Part shown: positions 53,424 through 62,366 of the stretch, piece by piece
Position numbering within the stretch: the stretch's first letter is position 1
How the letters are laid out: each line of letters begins with the position of its first letter
Source: an uncultured Methanoregula sp.
GTDB taxonomy: Archaea > Halobacteriota > Methanomicrobia > Methanomicrobiales > Methanospirillaceae
Length of the DNA stretch: 64,000 nt
Direction: 5' to 3'
Assembly (NCBI RefSeq): GCF_963677065.1
Contig: NZ_OY781872.1
Span: 124,001-188,000 of the forward strand
Made by a program: the position numbers and the translations under genes
The notes under the pieces: generated by a model
The model's input: only the letters and a program-made list of their open reading frames with translations
The model's database searches: none
Told to the model about the DNA's origin: nothing

Positions 53424-53792
53424 GTGTCGAATGGAAAAATTCTCCTTGTCGAGGATGACGATATCATAGCAAAAGTGGAAGACTGGAGGCTTAAAAACCT
53501 TGGATACGAGGTGTGCGGCAGGGCCACAACCGGGGCCGAGGCCATGGAACTGGTCGTGAACTGCAAGCCGGACCTGGTCCTCATGGACATCAATATCAAA
53601 GGGGATGTGGACGGGATCGAGACCGCGAAGATGATCAAGAAAGGATTCAGCATTCCGGTCGTGTACGTCACCTCCCATTCCGACGGCCCGACCCTTGATC
53701 GGGCAAAAGCCACTCACCCGGACGGTTTCATTGTCAAACCTTTTGAGGACAATGACCTGCGGGTTGCAATAGAACTGGCACTCAGAAAATAG
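53424..53792 (+). CDS. Single-domain response regulator
   Basis: 122 residues, REC domain only: KILLVEDDDIIAKVEDWRLK (acidic pocket), DLVLMDINIKGDVDGIETA (phospho-Asp), VYVTSHSD (Thr) and FIVKPFEDNDL (Lys). GTG 53424 has AGGAGGGG ~10 bases upstream; an ATG at 53388 lacks such a site. Likely target of the kinase upstream; has no DNA-binding output domain, so signals through another protein. Confidence 0.9.
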   Translation: MSNGKILLVEDDDIIAKVEDWRLKNLGYEVCGRATTGAEAMELVVNCKPDLVLMDINIKGDVDGIETAKMIKKGFSIPVVYVTSHSDGPTLDRAKATHPDGFIVKPFEDNDLRVAIELALRK

Positions 53793-53804
53793 AAAATTAT
53801 TTTT

Positions 53805-56633
53805 TTAAATCTGGATAACTGCGGTATCCCGTCTCTTCTGGCAGAGTTTCTGAAAGTCCCGGATCTTCTGTTCGGGAATTCCCGTTGCTGCAGAAAGTGC
53901 TGCAGCATCGGCCGCAAGGAGGGCGTCGCCGTTGATGACATCTGCCCTGAAGAGTTTCTCAAGATTGGTTTCCGACAGACCTTTGATGGCGAGAAGCTCC
54001 TTTTTGCCTTTCTCGATCTGGAGTTTGTTGACTTTCTTTGGCAGGGGCTTGTTGAGATACCGGCAGACCAGCTCGACATGTTTCTGGACGGTCGCAGTCG
54101 ACATACCGGTGAGTTCCCCGAGCGCTGCCGGGGTATGGGTGCAGAAGGATTCCGGGTCCATGATACCGGCCGCAATGTATTTTTTCAGGCTGACTGCGGG
54201 AATGCCGATCTCTTTTAAAACCTGGCTGTGATAGAGCTTTTTTGCCTCAAGAAGGATCGTCTCGGCCTCGGCATCCCCGATACCGGCGGCTTTGAGATTT
54301 GCAGCCGTTGCCCTGGCAAGACCGGAGAGTTCGGAGATACCGGATTCCTTCAAGGAACTCATGATCTTCGAATAACTCCTGCCTTTTCTCGGGATGAGAT
54401 TCTCCCGCAGGAATTTGCGGCATTCGGACCGGCGCCTGAGCATGGCAAGAACGCCCTCGGCACCCCGGATCAGGGTCTCCGCGGTGCTTACGGAAATGTC
54501 CAGTTTTTTTGCCAGTACGTCGGGTGCACTGTGGGCCAGCTCGGCAACGGTATAGATATGCCGGCTTTTGAGTTTCTCCAGGAGCGGCTCGTCCAGGCCG
54601 GGGATTTCGGCAAGCGACTCGCTGTTGGAGTTGACATGGTGGCAGAGCGGGCAGCCGATGTCCCAGGGCCGTGCCCCTTTCCGCACAAGCCGGACAAAGT
54701 TCAGGTGGTGCTTGTCGCAGATGTCATCCGTGCGGATGGCAAAACCCCACTGGGCCATGGGGAGGCCAATATTGAACGTGCATTCGGGATACCGCGAGCA
54801 CCCGATGAACTGGGTGTTGCCCCGCAGGTGCTTGATGGCGAGCGTTCCCCCGCAGACCGGGCATTTGCCTAGGTTCATCTCCTCGGCAGTGCGGTTGCGG
54901 ATATCGTCGCCTATCACCTGGTCGTTTGCCTCGAGCTGGTCGAAGGCATGGTGGAGCATCTCCCGGGATTCCTTGATCACGTCTTCCCTTGTTCTCTGGC
55001 TCTCCTTGATGAGCTGCATATGCGCTTCGAGCGTCTGGGTCATGTCGGGTTTTGTGATCGTGTCCGCATGCTGTTCTAAGGATTCGGTGACCACGGTCCC
55101 GACCAGGGTCGGGCGGAGGGGATTGCCTTCCACGTATTTGCGCGAGACCAGTTTTGCAATAACCTCGTGCCGGGTGCTCTTGGTGCCAAGGCCCAGTTCT
55201 TCCATCCGTTGGATGAGCTTGCTCTGGGTGTAGCGCGCCGGGGGCTGGGTCTCCTTCTCGTCGAGGGTTACTTTCTTTATGGGCAGCTTCTCGCCGGTCA
55301 CGAACTCCGGAAGAAGCATCTCCCGGGCTTCCGAGAACGGATAGACCGCGTGCCACCCGGGCTCCATCAGCTGCCCGCCGGTTGTGGTGTATTCCTCGCC
55401 ACCGGCATCGAAGAGAATCTTGAGGGTCTTCCATTGCGCATCGGGCGCAAGGGTTGCAAGGAACCGGCGCAGCACCAGTTCGTAGATCCTGAAGACATCA
55501 TCCCCCAGCATCTCTTTTGTTGCGGCACCGGTCGGGTGGATCGGCGGGTGGTCGGTGGAGGACTTCTTGCCCCGGGTCGGCACCGCCCTGCGGTGTGCGA
55601 TCACCCAGTCGACATCCTTTTTGAACGGGGAAGCGCGGAGGGTCTTGAGGATGCCGTCGAGATCCAGCGACGGGGGATACACGGTATTGTCGGTCCTCGG
55701 GTACGAGATGAAACCGTTCATGTACAGGTCTTCGGCTATCCGCATCGCATTGGCTGCCGAGAACCCGAGCCGGGCTGCGGCAACGATGTAGGTCGTGGTA
55801 TCGAACGGGGACGGAGCCCGGTCCTGCTTCGATCCGATCTTGACATCGGTGACAAGGAGCGGTTCAACAGAACGGTCCCGCGCCTGTTCCGCAAGAGCTT
55901 TGTCGTGGAACCGGCCATTGGTGTGCCGGGCCTCGATGGGTTCGCCCCGTTTCTCGGTGAGGAGCGAGAGCTGCCAGTACTTCTCCGGCACGAAGGCCTC
56001 GATCTCCTTCTCCCGGTCAACGATCATCGAGAGGGTGGGGCTCTGGACCCGGCCCACCGAGAGGATGTTGTTGCCACCGCGCCGGGCTGCAAGCGAGATG
56101 AAACGGGTTAAGGACGCCCCCCACATGAGATCGATGGACTGGCGGGCCTCGCCCGCTGCCGCAAGGGCGAAATCCAGCTCGGTTGTGTGGGAAAAAGCAT
56201 GGGTGAGTTCCTGCTCGGTGATGGCGGAGAAACGGGCCCGGTCGATCTTGACACCGGCATTCGCCTGCCGGACAAGTTCGTAGGCCTCCTTCCCGATCAG
56301 TTCCCCTTCGGTATCAAAGTCCGTTGCAATCGTGACCCGGTCGGCCTTTTTTGCCAGTTTCTGGAGGAGCGCAACGATCCGCTTCTCGGTTGGCACCTTG
56401 ATGGTCCGGGCATCGATCAGGCTCCGGGGGGTGTACTTGTCGCTCCTCCAGTTCTGGTATCCCGGCTCGAAGTCGATCTCGACCACGTGGCCCCGGAGCC
56501 CCACGGTCACGGTATCCCCGTAACTGTACGTGGAAACACCGGCATCCTTGTGCTCGGTCACTTTCTTCCCGTTACTGAGGATCTGCGCGATACGCCGGGC
56601 CGATATGTTCTTTTCCGCAACAATAAGGTGCAC
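53805..56633 (-). CDS. topA: DNA topoisomerase I (type IA) with HhH-rich tail
   Basis: 942 residues. Toprim MHLIVAEKNISARRIAQIL with ATDFDTEGELIG, catalytic NGFISYPRTDN (active Tyr), and SVGRVQSPTLSMIV. Then two zinc modules (CPVCGGTL...CSRYPEC and CDKHHLNF...CPLCHH). The C-terminal ~290 residues are tandem helix-hairpin-helix-like repeats (AEIPGLDEPLLEKLKSRHIY, GLARATAANLKAAGIG, GIPAVSLKKYIAAG, KGLSETNLEKLFRAD). Relaxes negative supercoils. Starts 5 bases after gatB, so the end of the Asn/gatCAB cluster. Confidence 0.93.
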   Translation of the reverse strand: MHLIVAEKNISARRIAQILSNGKKVTEHKDAGVSTYSYGDTVTVGLRGHVVEIDFEPGYQNWRSDKYTPRSLIDARTIKVPTEKRIVALLQKLAKKADRVTIATDFDTEGELIGKEAYELVRQANAGVKIDRARFSAITEQELTHAFSHTTELDFALAAAGEARQSIDLMWGASLTRFISLAARRGGNNILSVGRVQSPTLSMIVDREKEIEAFVPEKYWQLSLLTEKRGEPIEARHTNGRFHDKALAEQARDRSVEPLLVTDVKIGSKQDRAPSPFDTTTYIVAAARLGFSAANAMRIAEDLYMNGFISYPRTDNTVYPPSLDLDGILKTLRASPFKKDVDWVIAHRRAVPTRGKKSSTDHPPIHPTGAATKEMLGDDVFRIYELVLRRFLATLAPDAQWKTLKILFDAGGEEYTTTGGQLMEPGWHAVYPFSEAREMLLPEFVTGEKLPIKKVTLDEKETQPPARYTQSKLIQRMEELGLGTKSTRHEVIAKLVSRKYVEGNPLRPTLVGTVVTESLEQHADTITKPDMTQTLEAHMQLIKESQRTREDVIKESREMLHHAFDQLEANDQVIGDDIRNRTAEEMNLGKCPVCGGTLAIKHLRGNTQFIGCSRYPECTFNIGLPMAQWGFAIRTDDICDKHHLNFVRLVRKGARPWDIGCPLCHHVNSNSESLAEIPGLDEPLLEKLKSRHIYTVAELAHSAPDVLAKKLDISVSTAETLIRGAEGVLAMLRRRSECRKFLRENLIPRKGRSYSKIMSSLKESGISELSGLARATAANLKAAGIGDAEAETILLEAKKLYHSQVLKEIGIPAVSLKKYIAAGIMDPESFCTHTPAALGELTGMSTATVQKHVELVCRYLNKPLPKKVNKLQIEKGKKELLAIKGLSETNLEKLFRADVINGDALLAADAAALSAATGIPEQKIRDFQKLCQKRRDTAVIQI

Positions 56634-56638
56634 GAAGA

Positions 56639-58093
56639 TTACGCCTCCCGTGCCCTGAGCGCCTCAAGGAGCAGACGGTTGAGTTCGGCCGGGTCGGCTT
56701 TCCCGCGGGTCTTCTTCATGACCTGCCCGACAAGGAAATTGATTGCTCCCGCCTTGCCGCTCCGGTAATCCTCGAGCGCTTTCGGGTTTTCATTGATCGC
56801 GTCATCGATTGCCTTTGCAATGATCCCGTCATCGCCAGCAGTCTTTGCCAGGTTGAGCCGGCTTACGATCCCCTCGGGAGTTTCCACGGTCTCTTTCTTG
56901 TGACGCTGGTCGAGCATCACCCGCAGGACTTCGACTGCGTTCTTGTCCGTGAGCGTGCCTGATTTCAAGATACGGATGAGGCTCGTGATTGCCGCAGGTT
57001 CCACCAGGTCGAGGCTCATGTCCCGGTAATTCAGCTCGCCTATCAGGGTGTCGGCGATCCAGGTCGACGAGAGCGGGGAGAGACCGGCCTTATCCGGAGC
57101 AACGACTTTCTCGAAGAAGTTCGCAAGCCTGAGCTCGCCCGTCAGGGTACGGGCATGGTTGAGCGAGCAGCCGTACTCTTTCATGAACCGCTCCCGGCGG
57201 GCATCCGGCAGTTCCGGGAGAGCAATGCCATCGAGCCAGGACCGGACCCGGAGCGGGCGCAGGTCCGGCTCGGGGAAGTAGCGGTAATCGTGCTCCTGCT
57301 CCTTGGACCGGCCAGCCTGGGTGACCCCCCGGGCTTCAAGGTAATGCCGGGTCTCGCGCTCGATCTTCTGGCCCCGGCGGATGAGGTTCCTCTGCCGGGT
57401 GACTTCAAACGTCAGCGCCTTCTCGACGCCCTTGTAGGAGGTGATGTTCTTGACTTCCACCCGCTCGCTGCCCAAAATCGAGATGTTGGCATCGACACGG
57501 AGCGATCCCTCCTTCTCGGAATCAAAGACGCTGAGGTATTCAAGGGTTGCCCGGAGTTTGTTCAAGAACTTCCTGGCTTCCTTGGGCGAGCGCATGTCCG
57601 GCTCGGAGACTATCTCGATGAGCGGGATGCCTGCACGGTTGTAGTCCACAAGCGAGTACTTGCCCCGCTCGACATTGCCCATATGGACGAGACGGCCCGG
57701 GTCTTCCTCGACATGGATCCGGGTGAGGCGGACTCTCTTCTCGCCGCCCTCGTCGCTCTCGATCTCCAGGTAGCCGCCTTCCGCGAGGGGCTTATCGTAC
57801 TGGGTGATCTGGTAGGCCTTGTCAAGGTCCGGGTAGAAGTAGTTCTTCCGCGAGAACTCGGACTCGTTCAGGACCTCGCAGTTGAGGGCCTTTGCCACCT
57901 TCATGGCGTACTCGATCGCCTTTTTGTTCAGCGCCGGCATGGCACCGGGGAGACCGAGGCAGATGGGGCAGACATGGGTGTTGGGGCCGTCGCTCCGGTA
58001 ATCCGTGGAGCAGCCGCAGAAGAGCTTGCTCTTCGTGTCCAGCTGGCAGTGCACTTCAAGCCCTACGATAACCTGGCCTTCTGCATCCACCAT
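56639..58093 (-). CDS. gatB: Asp/Glu-tRNA amidotransferase, subunit B
   Basis: 484 residues. VIVGLEVHCQLDTKSKLFCG, CPICLGLPGAMPALNKKAIE, FSRKNYFYPDLDKAYQITQY and VDYNRAGIPLIEIVSEPDM are conserved; the C-terminal YqeY-like domain binds tRNA. Activates the Asp- (or Glu-) tRNA carboxyl with ATP. In archaea GatCAB mainly makes Asn-tRNA. Three bases after gatA. Confidence 0.95.
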   Translation of the reverse strand: MVDAEGQVIVGLEVHCQLDTKSKLFCGCSTDYRSDGPNTHVCPICLGLPGAMPALNKKAIEYAMKVAKALNCEVLNESEFSRKNYFYPDLDKAYQITQYDKPLAEGGYLEIESDEGGEKRVRLTRIHVEEDPGRLVHMGNVERGKYSLVDYNRAGIPLIEIVSEPDMRSPKEARKFLNKLRATLEYLSVFDSEKEGSLRVDANISILGSERVEVKNITSYKGVEKALTFEVTRQRNLIRRGQKIERETRHYLEARGVTQAGRSKEQEHDYRYFPEPDLRPLRVRSWLDGIALPELPDARRERFMKEYGCSLNHARTLTGELRLANFFEKVVAPDKAGLSPLSSTWIADTLIGELNYRDMSLDLVEPAAITSLIRILKSGTLTDKNAVEVLRVMLDQRHKKETVETPEGIVSRLNLAKTAGDDGIIAKAIDDAINENPKALEDYRSGKAGAINFLVGQVMKKTRGKADPAELNRLLLEALRAREA

Positions 58094-58096
58094 GAG

Positions 58097-59395
58097 TTAG
58101 CTCACCGCCTGTTCGTACGCATACGCGACATCGATGATACGTTCGTCCTCAAACATCCGGCCCATGATCTGGAGACCCACCGGCATGCCGCCGGATTTGC
58201 CGCAGGGCACCGAGATCGCCGGGATTCCGGCAAGATTGGCGGGCACCGTGAGGATATCGGCTAAGTACATCGAGAGCGGGTCTGACTTTTCCTTTAATTT
58301 GAACGCAACTGTCGGCATGGTCGGGCCGGCAATCACGTCGACATCCGCAAAGATGCGGTTGAAGTCATTCAAGACATTCTGGCGGGCAACCTGGGCTTTT
58401 GCATAATATTTGCCATAGTACCCGCTCGAGAGCGCAAACGTCCCGAGCATAATCCGGCGCCGCACTTCGGGGCCGAACCCGTCCCGGCGCACGTCCTGGT
58501 AGGCATCGTGCCACGACTTCTTCGTATCAACCGTCGGGCCGTACCGGACCCCGTCGAACCGGGCAAGGTTGGAGCTGGCTTCGCAGGTGCAGGTGACATA
58601 GTACGCGGCAAGGGCGTACTCCATGGAGGGGATGCTGCAGGGAACGGTTGTTGCGCCCAGCTCTTCGAGCTTCCCGATGGCGGCCTTTACTACCCCGGAA
58701 ACGCCGGCATCCACACCGGCCCCGAAATATTCCTGGGGGATACCGATCCGGAGCCCTTTGATATCGGCAGAGGGGGTGTGGGTATAGGGCTTGTCCCGGG
58801 ACGTGGAGTCGTGGCGGTCGTAACCGGCAATGACACCCATGAGATCCGAGACATCCTTAACCGTCCTTCCCATGGGGCCGATCTGCTCGAGCGAATTGGC
58901 GTACGCGATCAGGCCGTACCGGGAGACCCGGCCGTACGAGGGCTTCAGCCCCACGATACCGCAGAATGCGGCAGGACACCGGATCGATCCGCCGGTGTCG
59001 GTCCCGAGCGCCATCCGGACCATCCCGGCGGCGACCGCGGCTGCACTGCCGCCGCTCGATCCGCCCGGCACCCGGCCGGTATCGCAGGGGTTGAGGGTTG
59101 GGCCGAATGCGGAGTTTTCCGTGGTGGTTCCCATGCCGAACTCGTCCATGTTGGTCTTTCCCACGATGGCGGCCCCGGATTCCCTGAGGAGCTGCACAAC
59201 ATGGGCATCGTACGGGGGAATGTACCCTTTCAGGATCCGGGATGCGCAGGTGGTCTCGATCCCCTGCGTGGAGATATTGTCCTTGACGGCAACTGCAACA
59301 CCGGCAAGTTTTCCTGACCCATGGGATGCCGTACTGCAGGTGGCAAGAAAGGCATTGTACCGGTCATCCGGTTCAAAGGTGATCTTCCCGCTCAC
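58097..59395 (-). CDS. gatA: Asp/Glu-tRNA amidotransferase, subunit A
   Basis: 432 residues, amidase signature family. Ser-cisSer-Lys triad: VAVKDNISTQGIETTCASRI (Lys), GGSSGGSAAAVAAGM (cis-Ser) and GTDTGGSIRCPAAFCG (nucleophile Ser). Frees ammonia from glutamine and passes it to GatB. Its start overlaps the gatC stop by one base. Confidence 0.95.
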   Translation of the reverse strand: MSGKITFEPDDRYNAFLATCSTASHGSGKLAGVAVAVKDNISTQGIETTCASRILKGYIPPYDAHVVQLLRESGAAIVGKTNMDEFGMGTTTENSAFGPTLNPCDTGRVPGGSSGGSAAAVAAGMVRMALGTDTGGSIRCPAAFCGIVGLKPSYGRVSRYGLIAYANSLEQIGPMGRTVKDVSDLMGVIAGYDRHDSTSRDKPYTHTPSADIKGLRIGIPQEYFGAGVDAGVSGVVKAAIGKLEELGATTVPCSIPSMEYALAAYYVTCTCEASSNLARFDGVRYGPTVDTKKSWHDAYQDVRRDGFGPEVRRRIMLGTFALSSGYYGKYYAKAQVARQNVLNDFNRIFADVDVIAGPTMPTVAFKLKEKSDPLSMYLADILTVPANLAGIPAISVPCGKSGGMPVGLQIMGRMFEDERIIDVAYAYEQAVS

Positions 59396-59664
59396 TACAT
59401 CACCTTCGGCGCCTTGATGAAACCGTCTTCTTTGAGAGGTGCATTAAAAAGCACCTCTTCCTGGGAGAGCGATGGCTCCACAACGTCTTCGCGCAGGACA
59501 TTGTAGAGATCGCGCACAAAACCCGAGTCCCCGGGTACGCGGTCGAGGGTATCGAAATATTCAATAATTGCATTGAACTGGTGCGTAAAGGTGCCCAGTT
59601 CCTCATGGGGGATGCCGACATCGGCAAGCTCCGCGATATGTTGTACATCTTTTTCAGTGACCAT
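59395..59664 (-). CDS. gatC: Asp/Glu-tRNA amidotransferase, subunit C
   Basis: 89 residues. VTEKDVQHIAELADVGIPHE, EELGTFTHQFNAIIEYFDTL and the C-terminal VLREDVVEPSLSQEEVLFNA. Wraps GatA and GatB for assembly. Its start lies inside the end of the asparagine-synthase-like gene (11-base overlap). Confidence 0.92.
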   Translation of the reverse strand: MVTEKDVQHIAELADVGIPHEELGTFTHQFNAIIEYFDTLDRVPGDSGFVRDLYNVLREDVVEPSLSQEEVLFNAPLKEDGFIKAPKVM

Positions 59665-60658
59665 GGTCCACCCTGCTGATGTGGTCTATGTAATCTTGCA
59701 TGGACGTTTTATAACCGTTTTTCCGGGCAAGCTTCCGCAGCACCCCGTACACCCCGCTCCCGTATTGCATGGCTTTCTTCTCGTACCATGCGAGATCCGG
59801 GGAAATATACCGCTCTGCGACCTCCCTTAAGGGGATCTTACGCCGGCCATTCCGGACTTTGTCCGCGGCCGGGATCGCCCGGGCAGCGCGCACAACCCGC
59901 GCATCCAGGTAGGGCATGGACAGGTACGTGCCGTGGAGCGCCGCTACCGACTGGTCGCGCCGGGCCTGGTCTTCGAGGCCCAGGAAGTCCCGGGCAAGGT
60001 CGGCTTCAAGGGTCTCCGATTCGAGATAGCGGGAGTAGCCTCCGAAGAGCTCGTCGGCACCCTGGCCGGTGATGATACGGCGGTACCCGTTCTCGCCCGC
60101 CCACCGGGTGATGAAGAACTGGGTGAGGGCGATACCCGTGTTGACCGGATCCTTGCGGGGGATTGTCCGGATAACTTCGGGAAGTGCCGGTTCGAGCTCG
60201 CTCTCCGGGATCGTGACAAACGTGCAGGAGAGCCCGAGGGATGCTGCAGCCTTCCTGGCCTGCAGGAGATCATGCGATCCTTCCAGCCCAACGGCAACGC
60301 ACTCCCGCTGTGCAAGGTATGCAACGAGCGTGGAGTCGACCCCCCCCGATAATGCCACCACGCCCTCATCGCTGCGCAGTTTCACGGCAGTAACAATCGC
60401 TTCGTCAAGCGGCAGTGCCGGAACTGCAGGTTCGATATCCCCCGCGATCCTGCCATTGCAGACCAGTTTTCCTCTCGGGCCGGTCCCGTTCATGATCCCG
60501 AAACAGTCCCGGGCACTGCACCCGTCCCAGGAAAGGAAAAATTCCCCGCCAAACCGGAGGATCTTGTCCTGCTGGTTTCTGCAGATCTCCTCGATCTCAG
60601 AAAGTGCAAGCCTCCTCCCGTCGAGTTCCACCCATCCGGATACCTGTATCCCGCTCAT
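59654..60658 (-). CDS. Asparagine-synthase-like protein without a full glutaminase domain
   Basis: 334 residues. The C-terminal synthetase part is clear: PP-loop VVALSGGVDSTLVAY, GQGADELFGGYSRYLESETL, then TYLSMPYLDARVVRAARAIP. The N-terminal ~95 residues are short and lack the Cys2 nucleophile of class II glutamine amidotransferases (GGEFFLSWDGCSARDCFGIM instead). It may use free ammonia, or ammonia from a partner. It overlaps gatC, so it is translated in a unit with GatCAB; a link to Asn-tRNA or free Asn formation is suggested. Confidence 0.8.
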   Translation of the reverse strand: MSGIQVSGWVELDGRRLALSEIEEICRNQQDKILRFGGEFFLSWDGCSARDCFGIMNGTGPRGKLVCNGRIAGDIEPAVPALPLDEAIVTAVKLRSDEGVVALSGGVDSTLVAYLAQRECVAVGLEGSHDLLQARKAAASLGLSCTFVTIPESELEPALPEVIRTIPRKDPVNTGIALTQFFITRWAGENGYRRIITGQGADELFGGYSRYLESETLEADLARDFLGLEDQARRDQSVAALHGTYLSMPYLDARVVRAARAIPAADKVRNGRRKIPLREVAERYISPDLAWYEKKAMQYGSGVYGVLRKLARKNGYKTSMQDYIDHISRVDHGH

Positions 60659-60939
60659 GTCCAGCTTATCAGTCCCGATCGTTCACACTCAGTACCCCGG
60701 CAATCTAATAAAACATATCTTTCCGGGTTGCGACGGGCGCAGGATCTGCAACAGCCCGGCCCCATCATGATTCCTGGGGAAAATTCACCATAATGGCGGG
60801 ATCGTCTTTGTGGAAACCCCACAAAACCACAGAATTGTTTTTTGACATGGAGGGTTAATAGTTTAGAGCACGGGAAGCGCTGCACCGGTCAATGGAACCG
60901 GGCATACGATCTCGCTGCAGAGCCAGCACATCTGCAAGC

Positions 60940-61022
60940 GGGAGGATAGGAAAGCTGGCCAACTCCGCCGGACTTAAGATCCGGTCCTTAGTGGTTCTTG
61001 GGTTCGAATCCCAATCCTCCCA
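60940..61022 (+). tRNA. tRNA-Leu (anticodon UAA)
   Basis: Acceptor GGGAGGA (60940-60946) pairs with TCCTCCC (61015-61021), discriminator A. Anticodon arm CCGGA-CTTAAGA-TCCGG with TAA at 60975-60977, extended variable arm, T-arm with GGGTTCGAATCCC. No encoded CCA. Decodes UUA, possibly UUG by wobble. Confidence 0.9.
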
Positions 61023-61083
61023 TTCTTCTTTTTGAAATTTCTGACCATCTGCAGGATATCCGGTTGCACGTTGCCCCCGATTG

Positions 61084-62325
61084 TCAGAGCAGGGTTTTTG
61101 GTTTGTATACCAGGTTCCCGACAACCAGGCCGATTGCAAGCGTCACGGCCACAACGAACATGTGAGTGAACTCCTGGAGCCCCAGAAGCGTGCTGCCGGT
61201 GGAAATGGCCACCAGTCCCCGGAAACCGATACTTCCGCTCACCATGAAAACAAAAGCGGGCAGGATCACATTGGATGTCGGGCGGTTGGTTTTGTCGGAC
61301 CAGACATTGGCAAAGACCATGGCCATGGCCGTACCGAGGAAGTTGCCGAGATCGTTTCCCTGGATATGTACACCGAGCACAATCCCGAGGCAGGCAGTTG
61401 CACAGCAGGCCATTGCCCAGACGAGATCCCGCGGGGGGGTCTGGAATGCGATGCAGAGTCCAGCGGCAAGAACCATTGCAAAGACCCAGATCCAGCCAGG
61501 TCCGATGGACGCTGCTGCAGCACCGGAGACCGGCAGGAAGACCGAGACGAGCGTGACTGACGTCCATGCCCCGGCAAAGAGCAGGGCCAGGCAGATCAGG
61601 CCGCTGGCCAGGTTACTGAGACCGGAGACCACGTGCTTTGAGGTCAGTTCTATGACCCCGACACTGATGGAAAATCCCGGGATGAGGTAAATGATAGCGG
61701 AGAGAGTAACGAGATACACCTGGACTCCCGGCAGGAGGAACCCTGCAGCCGCTGCAAGCACCCCGGCAACAAACGCGCAGAGGAAGGGAGTCCAGTCCAG
61801 GAGCCGGCCCGGGGACTGCTTCGCGAGGGTGACGAGCATGAAGACAACCAGGCTCAGGACTGCTGCAAGAAGGATATCCAGCCATCCCCCCTGGAGGAAA
61901 CCCGCAAACCCGGCCCCGCACAAGGCGTAGCCCACCGCCACCAGGTAATTCCCATAGGGTGGCGGCATTGCATCGATCGCATCCAAGGCAGCGGTTGCCT
62001 CATCCAGGCTGACGGTACCTGCCTCAACGCGGGATACCAGTTCGCCGACTTTTGCAAGTTTGGCAAGGTCGAATCCCGTTCCCTGAAGCGGGACTTCGTA
62101 GTGCCTCTGCCAGAGTGCATCATCCGGTTTTGTGAAGGTGAAGGAAAGACTGGTCGGCGTTGATGAGAAGAACCCGGAAAATCCCAGGGCAGTTGTCGTG
62201 CGGGAGAGGTACGATTCCAGCCGCCGGGCCTGCGGGCCGTACCCGTGAGCGAGCGTCCCGAGCCGGATCACGAACCTGCAGACGGATTCAAACCGTGGAT
62301 CTGCATCTGCATCCATATCAGGCAT
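61084..62325 (-). CDS. ThrE-type threonine/serine exporter
   Basis: 413 residues. N-terminal cytosolic domain (SVCRFVIRLGTLAHGYGPQA, RRLESYLSRTTTALG), then ten hydrophobic segments in two blocks (GYALCGAGFAGFLQGGWLDI, ALLFAGAWTSVTLVSV, AMVLAAGLCIAF, AVTLAIGLVVGNLVY). The ThrE family joins a ThrE and a ThrE_2 domain as here. Predicted to export threonine/serine-like amino acids or small peptides. Confidence 0.85.
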   Translation of the reverse strand: MPDMDADADPRFESVCRFVIRLGTLAHGYGPQARRLESYLSRTTTALGFSGFFSSTPTSLSFTFTKPDDALWQRHYEVPLQGTGFDLAKLAKVGELVSRVEAGTVSLDEATAALDAIDAMPPPYGNYLVAVGYALCGAGFAGFLQGGWLDILLAAVLSLVVFMLVTLAKQSPGRLLDWTPFLCAFVAGVLAAAAGFLLPGVQVYLVTLSAIIYLIPGFSISVGVIELTSKHVVSGLSNLASGLICLALLFAGAWTSVTLVSVFLPVSGAAAASIGPGWIWVFAMVLAAGLCIAFQTPPRDLVWAMACCATACLGIVLGVHIQGNDLGNFLGTAMAMVFANVWSDKTNRPTSNVILPAFVFMVSGSIGFRGLVAISTGSTLLGLQEFTHMFVVAVTLAIGLVVGNLVYKPKTLL

Positions 62326-62366
62326 GGGTTCTCCGTGTCATGTATCCCGGCATTTCCCATTATAGG

